Assembly (NCBI RefSeq): GCF_019396385.1
Contig: NZ_JAHKRN010000007.1
Span: 62,001-126,000 of the forward strand
From: Nonomuraea harbinensis
GTDB taxonomy: Bacteria; Actinomycetota; Actinomycetes; Streptosporangiales; Streptosporangiaceae
Length of the DNA stretch: 64,000 bases
Direction: 5' to 3'
Position 1 is the stretch's first letter, and the number at the start of each line of letters is the position of its first letter. Under the pieces are notes generated by a model. The model searched no databases. It saw nothing but the letters and a program-made list of their open reading frames with translations, and was not told the DNA's origin. The position numbers were made by a program, and so were the translations under genes. Shown in pieces: positions 22,094-32,418 of this stretch.

Positions 22094-22129
22094 CCCACGA
22101 GCGGCGGGGATTTCCGGCAGGATGCGGGT

Positions 22130-23977
22130 ATGCCCGCCGCTCTGTGGCCCTCACCCATCTCCACCTCCGACGTCGCCCGGGCGGCGGCTCGTCCGGCCTG
22201 GCCCGTCGTGTCCGGCGGCGCCGCCTGGTGGACGGAGGACCGCCCCGGCGAGGGCGGGCGCACCACGATCGTGCGCCTCACCGCCGACGGCGCCCGGACC
22301 GAGCTGCTGCCGCCGCCGTGGAACGCCCGCACCCGCGTGCACGAGTACGGCGGCCGCCCCTACGCCGTCACCTCCGGCGGCGACGTCGTCTTCACGGAGC
22401 TGACCGACCAGCGGCTCCACACCCTCGACCGGTCGGGCGAGATCAGGCCGCTCACTCCCGAGGGCGACCGCTACGCCGACCTGGTGGTCCGCGACGACCA
22501 GGTGTGGTGCGTCCGCGAACGCCACCTCGACGGCGGCAAGGTCTCACGGTCGATCGTGTCCGTCCCGCTGGCCGGGGGCGAGGCCGCCGAACAGGTCACG
22601 GGCCACGACTTCTACGCCTTCCCCACGCTCTCCCCCGACGGCCGGCTGCTCGCGTACGTGTGCTGGAACCACCCCCGGATGCCGTGGCACGGCACCGAGC
22701 TGCGCGTCACCCGCCTGTCCGACGGCGAGACGTGGACCGTGGCCGGCGGCCCCTCGGAGTCCGTCCTGGCGCCCCAGTGGCGCGATGACGGCCGGCTCTA
22801 CCTGATCTCCGACCGCTCCGGCTGGTGGAACCTGTACGCGGCCGACATCGGCGGCGGGGAGCCGGAGCCGCTCTGCCCGCGCGAGGAGGAGTTCGCCTGG
22901 CCGCTGTGGTACCTGGGCGGCCTCCCGTACGCGGTCCTCGCCGACGGCCGGCTCGCCGTCCTGCACGGGCGCGGCGACCTGCGGCTCGGCGTGCTCGACC
23001 CGCTCACGGGCGTCCTCACCGACCTGGACACCCCGTTCCCTGGGTGGGCGCCGACGCTGGCCGCCGACGGCGCCTCCGTCCTCGGCATCGGGTACGGCCC
23101 GGCGACCCCGATGTCCGTGACCCGGGTGACCACGGCCATCGGAACCCCCGGCGGGATCGAGGTGCTGGCGGCTGACCCCGGCGGGTTGCCCGACCCGGCC
23201 TACCTGCCGGAGCCTCGGGCGGTGACGCTGCCGGGCGAGGACGGCCGGGAGGTGCACGCGTTCCTGTATCCGCCCGCGCATCCGGACCACGCCGCCGACG
23301 GACCTCACCCGTACGTGATCTTCGTGCACGGCGGGCCGACCGCGCACGCCACCACCGCGCTCGACCTCGGCAAGGCGTTCCTGACCTCGCGCGGCATCGG
23401 CGTGCTCGACGTCAACTACGGCGGCTCCACCGGCTACGGCCGCGCCTACCGCGAGTCGCTGAAGGGGCAGTGGGGGCTGGCGGACGTCGCCGACACCGTG
23501 GCCGCCGCCCGCTGGCTGGCCGCCGAAGGGCACGCCGACCCCGGCCGGATCGCCGTCAGGGGCGGCAGCGCGGGCGGCTGGACCGTGATGGCGGCCTGCT
23601 GCCGGCCAGGCGCGTTCGCCGGCGGCGTCTCGTACTACGGGGTGAGCGCCCTGGGCCCGCTCAACGCGCACACCCACGACTTCGAATCCCGCTACGTGGA
23701 GTGGCTCGTCGGCCCCGAGGACTCCCAGCTGTACGCCGAACGCGAACCGCTCGCCCTGGCCGGCGGCGTCTCCTGCCCGATGCTGCTGCTCCAGGGGCTC
23801 GACGACCCGGTGGTGCCGCCGGAGCAGTCGGCCGCCTTCGCGGAAACGCTGTCGGAACGCGGCATCCCCTGCACCTACCTGGCCTTCGACGGCGAGGCGC
23901 ACGGCTTCCGCCGCACCGAGACCCGCTCCACCGCGCTCGCCGCCGAGCTCGCCTTCTACCAGCAGATCTTCCGGTGA
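22130..23977 (+). CDS. S9 family prolyl oligopeptidase-type peptidase
   Basis: 615-residue serine peptidase without signal peptide, so cytosolic. Residues 1 to about 360 form a beta-propeller with repeated strands such as PTLSPDGRLLAYV and PQWRDDGRLYLISD. The C-terminal alpha/beta hydrolase carries nucleophile Ser in GGSAGG, Asp in GLDDPVV and His in GEAHGF. VHGGPTAH forms the oxyanion region. It probably trims peptides taken up or made by proteolysis. It starts 36 bp after gluD and may share its transcript; it converges with rny (4-bp gap). Confidence 0.93.
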   Translation: MPAALWPSPISTSDVARAAARPAWPVVSGGAAWWTEDRPGEGGRTTIVRLTADGARTELLPPPWNARTRVHEYGGRPYAVTSGGDVVFTELTDQRLHTLDRSGEIRPLTPEGDRYADLVVRDDQVWCVRERHLDGGKVSRSIVSVPLAGGEAAEQVTGHDFYAFPTLSPDGRLLAYVCWNHPRMPWHGTELRVTRLSDGETWTVAGGPSESVLAPQWRDDGRLYLISDRSGWWNLYAADIGGGEPEPLCPREEEFAWPLWYLGGLPYAVLADGRLAVLHGRGDLRLGVLDPLTGVLTDLDTPFPGWAPTLAADGASVLGIGYGPATPMSVTRVTTAIGTPGGIEVLAADPGGLPDPAYLPEPRAVTLPGEDGREVHAFLYPPAHPDHAADGPHPYVIFVHGGPTAHATTALDLGKAFLTSRGIGVLDVNYGGSTGYGRAYRESLKGQWGLADVADTVAAARWLAAEGHADPGRIAVRGGSAGGWTVMAACCRPGAFAGGVSYYGVSALGPLNAHTHDFESRYVEWLVGPEDSQLYAEREPLALAGGVSCPMLLLQGLDDPVVPPEQSAAFAETLSERGIPCTYLAFDGEAHGFRRTETRSTALAAELAFYQQIFR

Positions 23978-23981
23978 GAGG

Positions 23982-25598
23982 TCAGCGCGCGAACTCGGTC
24001 GCCCGCGACTCCCGCACCACCGTGATCCGGATCTGCCCCGGATAGGTGAGCTCCTCCTCCACCTGCTTGGCCACGTCGCGGGCGATCACCTGCGCCTGGA
24101 TGTCGTCGATCGCGTCCGGCTTGACCATCACCCGGATCTCCCGCCCCGCCTGCATGGCGAAGACCTTCTCCACGCCGTCGTAGGACTGCGCGATCTCCTC
24201 CAGCCGCTCCAGCCGCTTCACGTACGCCTCCAGCGACTCGCGGCGGGCGCCGGGACGGCTGCCGCTGATGGCGTCGGCCGCCTGGGTGAGCACCGCCTCG
24301 ACGGTGCGCACCTCCACCTCGTTGTGGTGCGCCTCGATGGCGTGCACCACGTCCTCCTGCTCGCCGTAGCGGCGCGCGATCTCCGCGCCGATCAGCGCGT
24401 GGCTGCCCTCCACCTCGTGGGTGAGCGCCTTGCCGATGTCGTGCAGCAGCGCGCAGCGCTTCATCAGCGTCTGGTCGAGCTTGAGCTCGGCGGCCATGAT
24501 GCCGGCGATGTGGGCGGACTCGATGAGGTGCTTGAGCACGTTCTGCCCGTAGGAGGTGCGGTAGCGGAGCTGGCCGAGCAGCAGCACCAGCTCCGGGTGC
24601 ATGTCGGTGAGGCCCAGCTCGACCAGCGCGTCCTCGCCGGCGCGGGCGCACAGCTCCTGCACCTCGGCGCGGCTGCGGTCGTGCGCCTCCTCGATGCGCT
24701 GCGGGTGGATCCGGCCGTCGAGCACCAGCTTCTCCAGCGTGAGCCGCGCCGTCTCCCTGCGAACCGGATCGAAACACGACAGAAGCACCGCTTCCGGGGT
24801 GTCGTCGATGATCAGGTTGACGCCGGTGGTCGACTCGAACGCCCGGATGTTGCGGCCCTCGCGGCCGATGATGCGGCCCTTCATCTCGTCGCCCGGCAGG
24901 TGCAGCACGCTGACGACCGACTCCGCGGTCTGCTCGGTCGCCATCCGCTGCACCGCCAGCGTCACGATCTTGGTGGCGCGCTTCTCGCCCTCGCGGCGCG
25001 CCTCGCCCTCGATCTCCCGTACGATCAGCGCCGCCTCGCGCTTGGCCTGGTGTTCGATGTCGCGCACCAGCTCGGCCCTGGCCTGCTCGCCGGTCAGCCC
25101 GGCCACCCGTTCCAGGATGACCCGCCGCTCCTCCTCCACCTTCAGCAGCTCGGCCCGCCGGTCGGCCAGCTCGATCTCCGTCTCGGCGAGCTTGCGGTCG
25201 CGCTCGGCCTGCCGCCTGGCCTCCTCGTCGAGCCGCTGCTCCCGCTCGGCCAGCCGCTGCTCCCTGCGCTCCAGGTCGGTGCGGAGCTCCTTGAGCTCCG
25301 ACTTCAGGATCCGGCTCTCCTCCTCGACCTCCCGCCGCATCTGCGCCGCGCTCTCCGCCGCCGCCTCGGACCTGCGCAGGATCTCCTCGGCGTCGGACTC
25401 GGCCCTGTCGCGGATCTGGCCCGCCTCCGTACGAGCCTGCTCCAGCTCGTCGTGCACGGCCTCCAACTGCTCCGGCGTGGGCTTGGCGCCTCTCGGGACG
25501 CCTCCCGAGGTGCGCCTGACGACGATGAAAAGGGCTGCCATCATCCCGCAGGTCAGTACGAGCACCGCCACCGACAGCACCACGACAAGCGGCCCCAT
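23982..25598 (-). CDS. rny: Ribonuclease Y
   Basis: 538 residues. One N-terminal membrane segment ([23 protein letters not shown]) anchors an endoribonuclease that starts mRNA decay. A charged coiled coil follows (about 45-190), then a KH RNA-binding domain with [15 protein letters not shown] (about 230-290) and an HD domain whose HD pair is in [14 protein letters not shown], with AHHNE further on. Length and order match the family. Cofactors are divalent metals bound by the HD domain. Confidence 0.95.
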   Translation of the reverse strand: MGPLVVVLSVAVLVLTCGMMAALFIVVRRTSGGVPRGAKPTPEQLEAVHDELEQARTEAGQIRDRAESDAEEILRRSEAAAESAAQMRREVEEESRILKSELKELRTDLERREQRLAEREQRLDEEARRQAERDRKLAETEIELADRRAELLKVEEERRVILERVAGLTGEQARAELVRDIEHQAKREAALIVREIEGEARREGEKRATKIVTLAVQRMATEQTAESVVSVLHLPGDEMKGRIIGREGRNIRAFESTTGVNLIIDDTPEAVLLSCFDPVRRETARLTLEKLVLDGRIHPQRIEEAHDRSRAEVQELCARAGEDALVELGLTDMHPELVLLLGQLRYRTSYGQNVLKHLIESAHIAGIMAAELKLDQTLMKRCALLHDIGKALTHEVEGSHALIGAEIARRYGEQEDVVHAIEAHHNEVEVRTVEAVLTQAADAISGSRPGARRESLEAYVKRLERLEEIAQSYDGVEKVFAMQAGREIRVMVKPDAIDDIQAQVIARDVAKQVEEELTYPGQIRITVVRESRATEFAR

Positions 25599-25891
25599 GT
25601 ACGCCCCGCCCTCCTCGCGTCGTCAACACCCACAAACGCGGCCCTCGCACGGGAGGGTCACGGGCGCGGCACGGAAAGCCCCGGGACAGCTATCAAGCAC
25701 AGGCCGACTTCGTGCCGACCGCAACAGCCGGCACCTCGTCCGCCTCGATCAACCAAGCTCGCTCGTATGTCGTTCACCGGTATGGCAATCCGCACTGCGC
25801 GGAGTAACTCCTCACTGCCGTCGAGGTTATGCGTCGAACAGGTCACGAGCAAGCAAACGACTTACCAAGCGTGTCTTACCCGACACCCTCG
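25599..25891 (-). other. 293-bp gap upstream of rny, no supported gene
   Basis: This stretch between the rny ATG and the stop of the next minus-strand gene looks less GC-rich than its surroundings by eye. It should hold the rny promoter and leader. A 64-codon minus-strand frame (25658-25852) starts at TTG without a ribosome site and I do not accept it. A GCGAGGAGGGCGGGG purine run just before the rny ATG supplies its ribosome site. I see no hairpin terminator. Confidence 0.5.
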
Positions 25892-27232
25892 TCAGTCGAT
25901 CCCGTCCAGGTTGACGATCTGATATTCGCCGGGCAACCGGTGAGCGACGAGCGGGCCCTGGGCGGACCTGAGCCGGACGACGCTGACGCCTCCTTCCTCG
26001 CTGGGCGCGTGCTCCAGGTGCGCCGACCTGCCGGTCCGCACGTCGTACAGAACCTGCCCGTCCGTGAACCGGGCCAGAGGTCCGGTCGTGAACCGGTCGG
26101 CGGCCAGCTCCGCGTGGGCCCCCGGCGGCAGGTCGCGTTCGTCCGAGCCGTCGCGCAGCCGGTGGAAGCCGCTGCCGTCCTGGCGGACGCCCGCGCAATG
26201 GGTCACCCCGCAACGGACGTACTGCTCGCCCGGATGGACGACGGCCGTGCTCGTCTCGCCCGTCTCGGCGTTGAGCAGCCGCTGGAAGCTGGGCTCGTTG
26301 TCCGGCGTGTACTCGCCCGGCGTGCCCACCCACGGCCAGCGCAGGATGTGGTGCCTCTCCGCTCCCGGCACCGGCGTGGGGGCGCCGCCCTTGATGGGGA
26401 CGGTGTAGACGCCGCCGTTCTCTCCCAGCGAGAAGGCCAGCCGGTCACCCGCCACGGCGAAGGCGTCGGACCGGCCGCGGATCGTCTCCGTCATGCGGAT
26501 CTCCCGCGGCTCGCCGCCTCGGACGGGCACCCACCAGAACCGGGAGGCGCCGCTGTCGCCGAACGCCTCGAAGTAGACGCGGTCGCCGACCACCTGGAAG
26601 CCGTCGGCGTGCTTCCCCGTGGAGGTGCGGATATCCGTGATCTTGCGGGCCTTCCGGGTCTCGACGTCGTAGGCGTAGATAGCGTTGGCCAGCTCGTGAC
26701 CGGCCCAGGTCTCCACCAGGATGGTGTGGTCGTCGATGAACGCCCGCGGGTGATACTCGCGGCCGTTCGGAAGCTTGTCCGGGATCCGCCACACCGCGTC
26801 CGGCCAGACCTTCTCCAGAGCGGGCGGGATCTTCGCCGGCGGCTGCCGATCTCCCTGCGGCGGCCCACCGGACGTCGCCTCGGGCTCCCCTGGCTGGTCC
26901 GTCTGCCGGCCGGGCGTCGTCTCCGGCTCCCCTGGCTGGTCCGTCTGGAACGGCCCGCCCGGCGTCGTCTCGGGCTCCCTCGCATCCCTCGGGATCTCGA
27001 TCTCGGACCGCTCCGACGCCGGGCCGGAGTCGTTCCCGGCGCCCCGCACCACCGCCCCGACACCGCCCGCGATCACCACCACCGCCACGGCCGCGATCAG
27101 CGCCTGCCCGCGCGCCCGCCGCTTGCGCGACCGCGTCACCATCCGCCCCGACAGATCGGACGGCGCGCGCGGCGCGCGCTCCGCGGCCTTCCCCAGCGCC
27201 CGGCGGAGGCCGGCCTCCAACTCCGTGCTCAT
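25892..27232 (-). CDS. Membrane-anchored beta-propeller-like protein encoded with a sigma factor
   Basis: 446 residues. A ~45-residue cytoplasmic N-terminus (LEAGLRRALGKAAERAP) leads through RSRKRRARG into one membrane segment (ALIAAVAVVVIAGGVGAVV). A Pro/Glu/Thr-rich stalk with repeated QTDQPGEPE(T/A)T(P/S)G follows, then about 300 residues of WD/TolB-like strands (RFWWVPVRGGEPREI, RLAFSLGENGGVYTVPI). Its start overlaps the sigma gene stop (ATGA). By position it is the probable partner or anti-sigma factor, but no ZAS zinc motif is visible. The extracellular propeller may sense a ligand; that is inference. Confidence 0.8.
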   Translation of the reverse strand: MSTELEAGLRRALGKAAERAPRAPSDLSGRMVTRSRKRRARGQALIAAVAVVVIAGGVGAVVRGAGNDSGPASERSEIEIPRDAREPETTPGGPFQTDQPGEPETTPGRQTDQPGEPEATSGGPPQGDRQPPAKIPPALEKVWPDAVWRIPDKLPNGREYHPRAFIDDHTILVETWAGHELANAIYAYDVETRKARKITDIRTSTGKHADGFQVVGDRVYFEAFGDSGASRFWWVPVRGGEPREIRMTETIRGRSDAFAVAGDRLAFSLGENGGVYTVPIKGGAPTPVPGAERHHILRWPWVGTPGEYTPDNEPSFQRLLNAETGETSTAVVHPGEQYVRCGVTHCAGVRQDGSGFHRLRDGSDERDLPPGAHAELAADRFTTGPLARFTDGQVLYDVRTGRSAHLEHAPSEEGGVSVVRLRSAQGPLVAHRLPGEYQIVNLDGID

Positions 27233-27729
27233 GACGACCTCCCGTTCACCGATGCGGATCGTGCCACGACGGCCCGCAACTTGCCCAAGCCGAGCGAGGC
27301 GTGACTACGCACCGTCCCCTGCGAGATCCCCAGCACCTGGGCGATCTCCGCGTCGGTCAGCTGCTCGTAGTAACGCAGCACCAGCACCACCCGCTGCTTA
27401 CGCGGCAGCCCCTCCAGCGCCCGCCACAGCCCGTGCTCGCCATCGGACGGTGGCGCGTCCACGTACGACTCCTCCGGCGGATCCCACGCCAGCTGCTCCC
27501 GCCGGCGTAACCGCCAGACGCTGATGTGCAGCCTGGCCATGATCACCCGCGTGTAGCTCTCCGGGTCCTGCTTCCGCCGCACCCTCGGCCAGGCCCGGTG
27601 CAGCCTGATGAGGGCCTCCTGCGTCAGGTCGGCCGCATCGTGCGGGTTGCCGCTGAGCACGTACCCGTAACGCAGCAACGCGTCGGCCCGCTCAGCGACG
27701 AACTCCGCGAACCACGACTCGTCGTCCAA
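27229..27729 (-). CDS. ECF RNA polymerase sigma factor, SigE-like actinobacterial family
   Basis: 166 residues from TTG 27729 (DDESWFAEFVAERADALLRYG), close to the usual length of this group. Region 2 contains HDAADLTQEALIRLHRAWPRV; region 4 contains LPRKQRVVLVLRYYEQLTDAEIA and ISQGTVRSHASLGLGKLR. The frame remains open ~58 codons further upstream, but that stretch (GSGTGPGRGLEPGRGF) is unlike a sigma factor. The ribosome site (AAGAAGG) is about 11 bases before the TTG. Cotranscribed and overlapped with the membrane protein gene, which may control it. Confidence 0.88.
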   Translation of the reverse strand: MDDESWFAEFVAERADALLRYGYVLSGNPHDAADLTQEALIRLHRAWPRVRRKQDPESYTRVIMARLHISVWRLRRREQLAWDPPEESYVDAPPSDGEHGLWRALEGLPRKQRVVLVLRYYEQLTDAEIAQVLGISQGTVRSHASLGLGKLRAVVARSASVNGRSS

Positions 27730-27917
27730 ATGATCTTCACCTTCTTCGTAGCCTCCCCCTCCAGACGGCCACACAGGTGAATTCGTTGAACCGCGACGAA
27801 TCTCCCGGCGACTCGGTACGGGGCCACGCAAGAAACCCCTGCCGGGCTCCAGCCCCCGCCCAGGACCTGTACCACTGCCGGAGACCACCTTCGCCGAGGT
27901 CATCCGCCGCCAGGGCC

Positions 27918-27968
27918 ACGGGTACTCGTCCTCGACGCACCACCGGCCTACGGGTACTCGTCCTCGAC
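27918..27968. repeat. Direct repeat duplicating the last codons of recX
   Basis: The 19 bases at 27950-27968, which encode the recX C-terminus and stop, recur exactly at 27918-27936, 32 bp away and outside the gene. This looks like a short local duplication. Confidence 0.75.
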
Positions 27969-30464
27969 CTCGACGCCCTCCTGCTCCAGAGCCTCCCGGA
28001 TCACCCGGAACGACAACCCTGGCGGGTAGCCCTTTCTCGCGAGCATGCCGGCCAGGCGGCGAGTGCGGACCTTGGAGTCCAGGGAGCGAGTGGAGGGCAG
28101 CTTCCGCTCCACGAGGCGCCGGGCGGTCTCCTCCTCCTGATCCGGATCGAGCCGCTCGACGGCGTCCTTCACCGTCTCCTGGTCGACCCCGCGATGCCGC
28201 AACTCGTTGGCCAGAGCCCGCTTGGCCAGGCCCCGGCCGTGATGCCGGGAGTCGACCCAGGCCTCGGCGAACGCCTCGTCGTTGATGAGCCCCAGCTCGG
28301 TGAACCGGTCGAGCACCGACTCCGCCACCTCGTCGGGCACCTCCCGCTTCCGCATCGCCTCGGCCAACTGCGCCCGCGTCTTGGGCGCCATGGTGAGCAG
28401 CCGCAGGCAGATCGCCCGCGCCACCGCCTCAGGATCGGCGGGGGGCGCCGCTGCCGCTCCCGAACCGGCATCCGGCCCATCAGCCGGCCATCCCCGCCCG
28501 GCCTTCCGTCCGGACCGCCTCCCCTTACGCCCCTTCCTCGCCTTCTCCCCGGAACCTGGGTCCACCCCCGGCGTCGCCCAGAACTCCGTACCCGCAGCCG
28601 ACGCCCCCGCAGGAGTTCCGGTCCTTGCGTCCGACACCCCCGCAGATGTTCCGGTCCCTGCGTCCGACACCCCCGCAGGAGTTTCGACCCCTGCGTCCGA
28701 CACCTCCATACGAGCCTCGGTCCCCCCATCCGAAGCCCCGATTCTCTCGTCCGCCGGCACCGCACCGCCCGGCACCTCACCATCCCCTGCCGACGCCGCA
28801 CCATCATCCGGCGCTTCACAGGACGCGCCCTCTGACGAGACCGCACCGCCGCCCGTCGCCTCTCCGGACGCATCCCCCAGTGGGACCGCACCACCGCTCA
28901 ACGCCTCACCTGAAGCATCCCCTGATGACGCCGCACCACCGCCCGACATCCCATCGGACGCGGCGTGGGAAGCCGCCGCACCGCCGTCCTGCTCATCGAG
29001 GGCAGTGTCGGGAGAAAGAGAGGACGCCCCATCTCCGGCGGGTCTCCCCTCCTCGGCGGCCTGCCCAGGCTGCGAGACACTCACGACGGACGTGACACTC
29101 CTCCCGGGCGTGACTTGCGGCGTGTCATGCGAATCCGCATCGTCCCGACCGACCTCCTCACCGGAGAACGCAGTCCGGGAGTCAGCGGCTGCAGCGTCGG
29201 AGCCTGCGGAGGAAGAAAGCATGTCATCGGACGCCACAACGGATTCCCGCTGACGACGGCGCTGCTCGCGCCACTCTTCAGGCGAAGGCCAACCACCGCT
29301 CCCACCACTCGTCGCGGAAGAAGACCCCTTCCTCGAAATCCCCTGATCAGTCAACCCGTCGCCTCGCCGGAAAACGGAACCGGCCCGCTCCCCGCCCGAG
29401 CGACCACCGCCGCCCCGTCTTTCAGCAGCAGCACCGCCACCAGCCCGTTCCCCAGGCGAGGCACCATCAGCCCGCACCCGGTCGAAAGGACCATCGGCCC
29501 CTACGCGGTTATAAGGACCATCGGTCCGCACCACGCCGAAAGAGCCGTCAGACGGTTCCTCACCGGACGCATCATCGCCCTGAGCCCCGTTGAAAGGACC
29601 ATCGACCCGCACCACGCCGGAGGAGCCGTCAGACCGTTCATCACGGGAAGCATCATCGCCCCGAGCCTCGCCAAAAGGACCGTCAGACTCTTCGCGGGAA
29701 ACACCATCGACCCGAGCCTCACTGGTAGGGCCGTCACCTGGCTCCGCTGCGGAAGATCCACTGAAGGCTCCCAGTGTGAAGCCGCCAGGCACGGAAAGAT
29801 TCTCCTGGGAGACCGCCCGCCCCTCCCCCGGCTGAGCCTCCAGAGACCCCCCCTCGGGCACCGAATACTCCCGCCGTGCCTCCGAGGACAGCCCCTCATC
29901 AACCCCCTCCGGCGTGAAGGATCCATCCGCAGGTCGCCCTCCCGTATCCAAATCCCGCCGCGACTCCTCTAGGGACAGCCCCATAGGCGCCTGCTCGCGG
30001 ACAGCTTCAGACCGCCCCACCGCGTCCCGTCGCCCCTCCCGGGACAGCTCTTCACCAGCCTGCCCCCGTACGGAAGAGTTGCCCCCAGACTGCCCCGCCG
30101 CAACCGGATCGTCCCGTGACGCTTCCGGGGAAGCCTCCTCGGCGGCCCGCTCCCGTACCGAGAAGCCACCCGCCGCTCGCCCCTCCAGGGACGGCTCTTC
30201 ACCAGCCCGCTTCCCGGATTCCCCCTCAGCAGAGGCCGTGTCAGGGCTCTGCGGATCGCCCCAGAAGGGGTGGCTTTGCTGGGGTTCGCCCGCCGGCCGT
30301 GTCCACCAGGTGTCTTCAGGCGGCGGCTGCTCCCCCGGGGCGCGGCCGCCGAAGAAAGGGTGGCGCCCGCCGGGTGGGGCGCCCTCGGATGAGGAGCGCC
30401 GGGGTTTGCGGCGGGATGAGGCCGGGGCGCCCCGGTCGGGGGGCGCCGGATCCGTGTCACTCAT
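27948..30464 (-). CDS. recX: RecX recombination regulator with a ~640-residue disordered N-terminal extension
   Basis: 838 residues; RecX proteins are usually 150-270. The RecX domain is the last ~190 residues (from DPEAVARAICLRLLTMAPKT), with the three-helix repeats AQLAEAMRKREVPDEVAESVLDRF-like, LINDEAFAEAWVDSRHHGRG and RKGYPPGLSFRVIREALEQEG. RecX binds RecA filaments and limits them. Residues 1 to about 640 are Gly/Ser/Glu/Asp/Arg-rich with several internal repeats and predicted disorder; there is no signal or membrane segment. ATG 30464 lies 11 bp after the recA stop, and the frame is open throughout, so the long form is the natural reading; a shorter product from an internal start (for example ATG 28391, LLTMAPKT) cannot be excluded. 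Confidence 0.88.
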   Translation of the reverse strand: MSDTDPAPPDRGAPASSRRKPRRSSSEGAPPGGRHPFFGGRAPGEQPPPEDTWWTRPAGEPQQSHPFWGDPQSPDTASAEGESGKRAGEEPSLEGRAAGGFSVRERAAEEASPEASRDDPVAAGQSGGNSSVRGQAGEELSREGRRDAVGRSEAVREQAPMGLSLEESRRDLDTGGRPADGSFTPEGVDEGLSSEARREYSVPEGGSLEAQPGEGRAVSQENLSVPGGFTLGAFSGSSAAEPGDGPTSEARVDGVSREESDGPFGEARGDDASRDERSDGSSGVVRVDGPFNGAQGDDASGEEPSDGSFGVVRTDGPYNRVGADGPFDRVRADGASPGERAGGGAAAERRGGGGRSGGERAGSVFRRGDGLTDQGISRKGSSSATSGGSGGWPSPEEWREQRRRQRESVVASDDMLSSSAGSDAAAADSRTAFSGEEVGRDDADSHDTPQVTPGRSVTSVVSVSQPGQAAEEGRPAGDGASSLSPDTALDEQDGGAAASHAASDGMSGGGAASSGDASGEALSGGAVPLGDASGEATGGGAVSSEGASCEAPDDGAASAGDGEVPGGAVPADERIGASDGGTEARMEVSDAGVETPAGVSDAGTGTSAGVSDARTGTPAGASAAGTEFWATPGVDPGSGEKARKGRKGRRSGRKAGRGWPADGPDAGSGAAAAPPADPEAVARAICLRLLTMAPKTRAQLAEAMRKREVPDEVAESVLDRFTELGLINDEAFAEAWVDSRHHGRGLAKRALANELRHRGVDQETVKDAVERLDPDQEEETARRLVERKLPSTRSLDSKVRTRRLAGMLARKGYPPGLSFRVIREALEQEGVEVEDEYP
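28594..28712 (-). repeat. 33-bp repeats in the recX extension
   Basis: Units beginning at 28594, 28627, 28660 and 28693 recur every 33 bp (11 codons), coding variants of GVSDAGTGTSA. Being a multiple of three, the repeat can expand in frame. Separate repeats of about 15 and 24 residues occur elsewhere in the extension. Confidence 0.8.
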
Positions 30465-30475
30465 GCGCCGACCGA

Positions 30476-31573
<1,098 letters not shown>

Positions 31574-31680
31574 GGGAGCTCCCTCTTGAGGGTCGTGGTC
31601 GGAATCAGTCGAGTGAAAGCTACGGTCTGCCACCGACATTTTCCCGGAAGCGGTCGTGGAAGACGTGGCCCGGCGAGCCC

Positions 31681-31703
31681 ATCGTAGCCGAACGGCTGTT
31701 CGA
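31681..31703 (-). promoter_or_regulatory. recA promoter with LexA/SOS box
   Basis: CCGAACGGCTGTTCGA at 31688-31703 matches the actinobacterial SOS consensus TCGAAC-N4-GTTCGA at all but one base. On the minus strand it is followed directly by TACGAT (31681-31686), a good -10. The box fills the spacer of the promoter, about 115 bp before the recA ATG, ideal for LexA repression. Confidence 0.85.
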
Positions 31704-31794
31704 TCACACGCACGTCCGCGAGGAAGTCTGCCCGCGCCCGGATGCGTTCCCGCAGCCTGGGGAGACTCCTGGAAAGAGGGCAGGAGGTGACCAC

Positions 31795-32061
31795 GTGGCG
31801 AGCTCGTACACCAGCGAACGGCGCGCTCATCTGCAGGGCCTCGCCGAGGTGCTCCCTCGCTACGGGCTGGTGAGCCGGATGGTGGGCGAGGAGGAGCCGC
31901 TGTTGTGGGTGTGGCATCCGCACACGAGCAGGCAGACCCTGGTCTTCGCCACGCCGTCGGAGCGGGGCTGGCTGTTTCTCTGGGCGCCCGGCGGCACGGG
32001 CGGCGCCGACGACCTCGATCGCACGGCGCGCGCTCTGAGGGAGACGCTGGGCTCAGCGTAG
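31795..32061 (+). CDS. Small conserved-looking protein divergent from recA
   Basis: 88 residues from GTG 31795, with AGGAGGTGA (31782-31790) just upstream, an excellent ribosome site. It contains [30 protein letters not shown] and a C-terminal helix [17 protein letters not shown]; these features suggest a small alpha/beta cytosolic protein. No family recognised. It lies 92 bp from the recA LexA box, so DNA damage might affect it too. Its end overlaps the end of the convergent DUF3046 gene by 9 bp. Confidence 0.72.
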   Translation: MASSYTSERRAHLQGLAEVLPRYGLVSRMVGEEEPLLWVWHPHTSRQTLVFATPSERGWLFLWAPGGTGGADDLDRTARALRETLGSA

Positions 32062-32247
32062 CCGCGGGGAGACGTCCTCGACCTGGCAGACGGCCCGCCA
32101 GACGGTCTTGGCGCTCTCGCCGTCGGCCAGCGCCTGCACCACGGTGCGCCCGCCGAGCGGCGCGAGCACGTAGTCACGCGCCCACGACTCGGCGTAGGTG
32201 TCGCCGAAGTGCAGGCGCATCCTTCTCCAGAACTCAGTCAGGCGCAT
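32053..32247 (-). CDS. DUF3046 family protein
   Basis: 64 residues beginning [20 protein letters not shown] and ending [19 protein letters not shown], the family pattern. DUF3046 genes stand beside recA in many actinobacteria (as Rv2738c in M. tuberculosis); the function is unknown. I chose the second of two adjacent ATGs (32247), which gives the usual N-terminus. Confidence 0.92.
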   Translation of the reverse strand: MRLTEFWRRMRLHFGDTYAESWARDYVLAPLGGRTVVQALADGESAKTVWRAVCQVEDVSPRLR

Positions 32248-32418
32248 CACTCAAGTATGGATCGGCCCCGGGAGTGGGTAGGACGCAACGGGAACGTGAA
32301 CGACCTGCGTATCACCCGCCTTCGAACCACGGCATCGGCATGTGCCGGAGACCCGGAAGGGAGGAAGCGCGGATCCCCCCGCCGGCTGAGGCAGGCGGTC
32401 CCCCTCCGCGCGACTCTG

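Noticed and set aside
25658..25852. 64-codon minus-strand frame upstream of rny
   Set aside because: TTG start without ribosome site and no family resemblance; more likely leader DNA.
27730..27903. 58-codon upstream extension of the sigma factor
   Set aside because: The residues are Gly/Arg/Pro-rich and unlike sigma region 1 or 2; starting at TTG 27729 gives the usual length.
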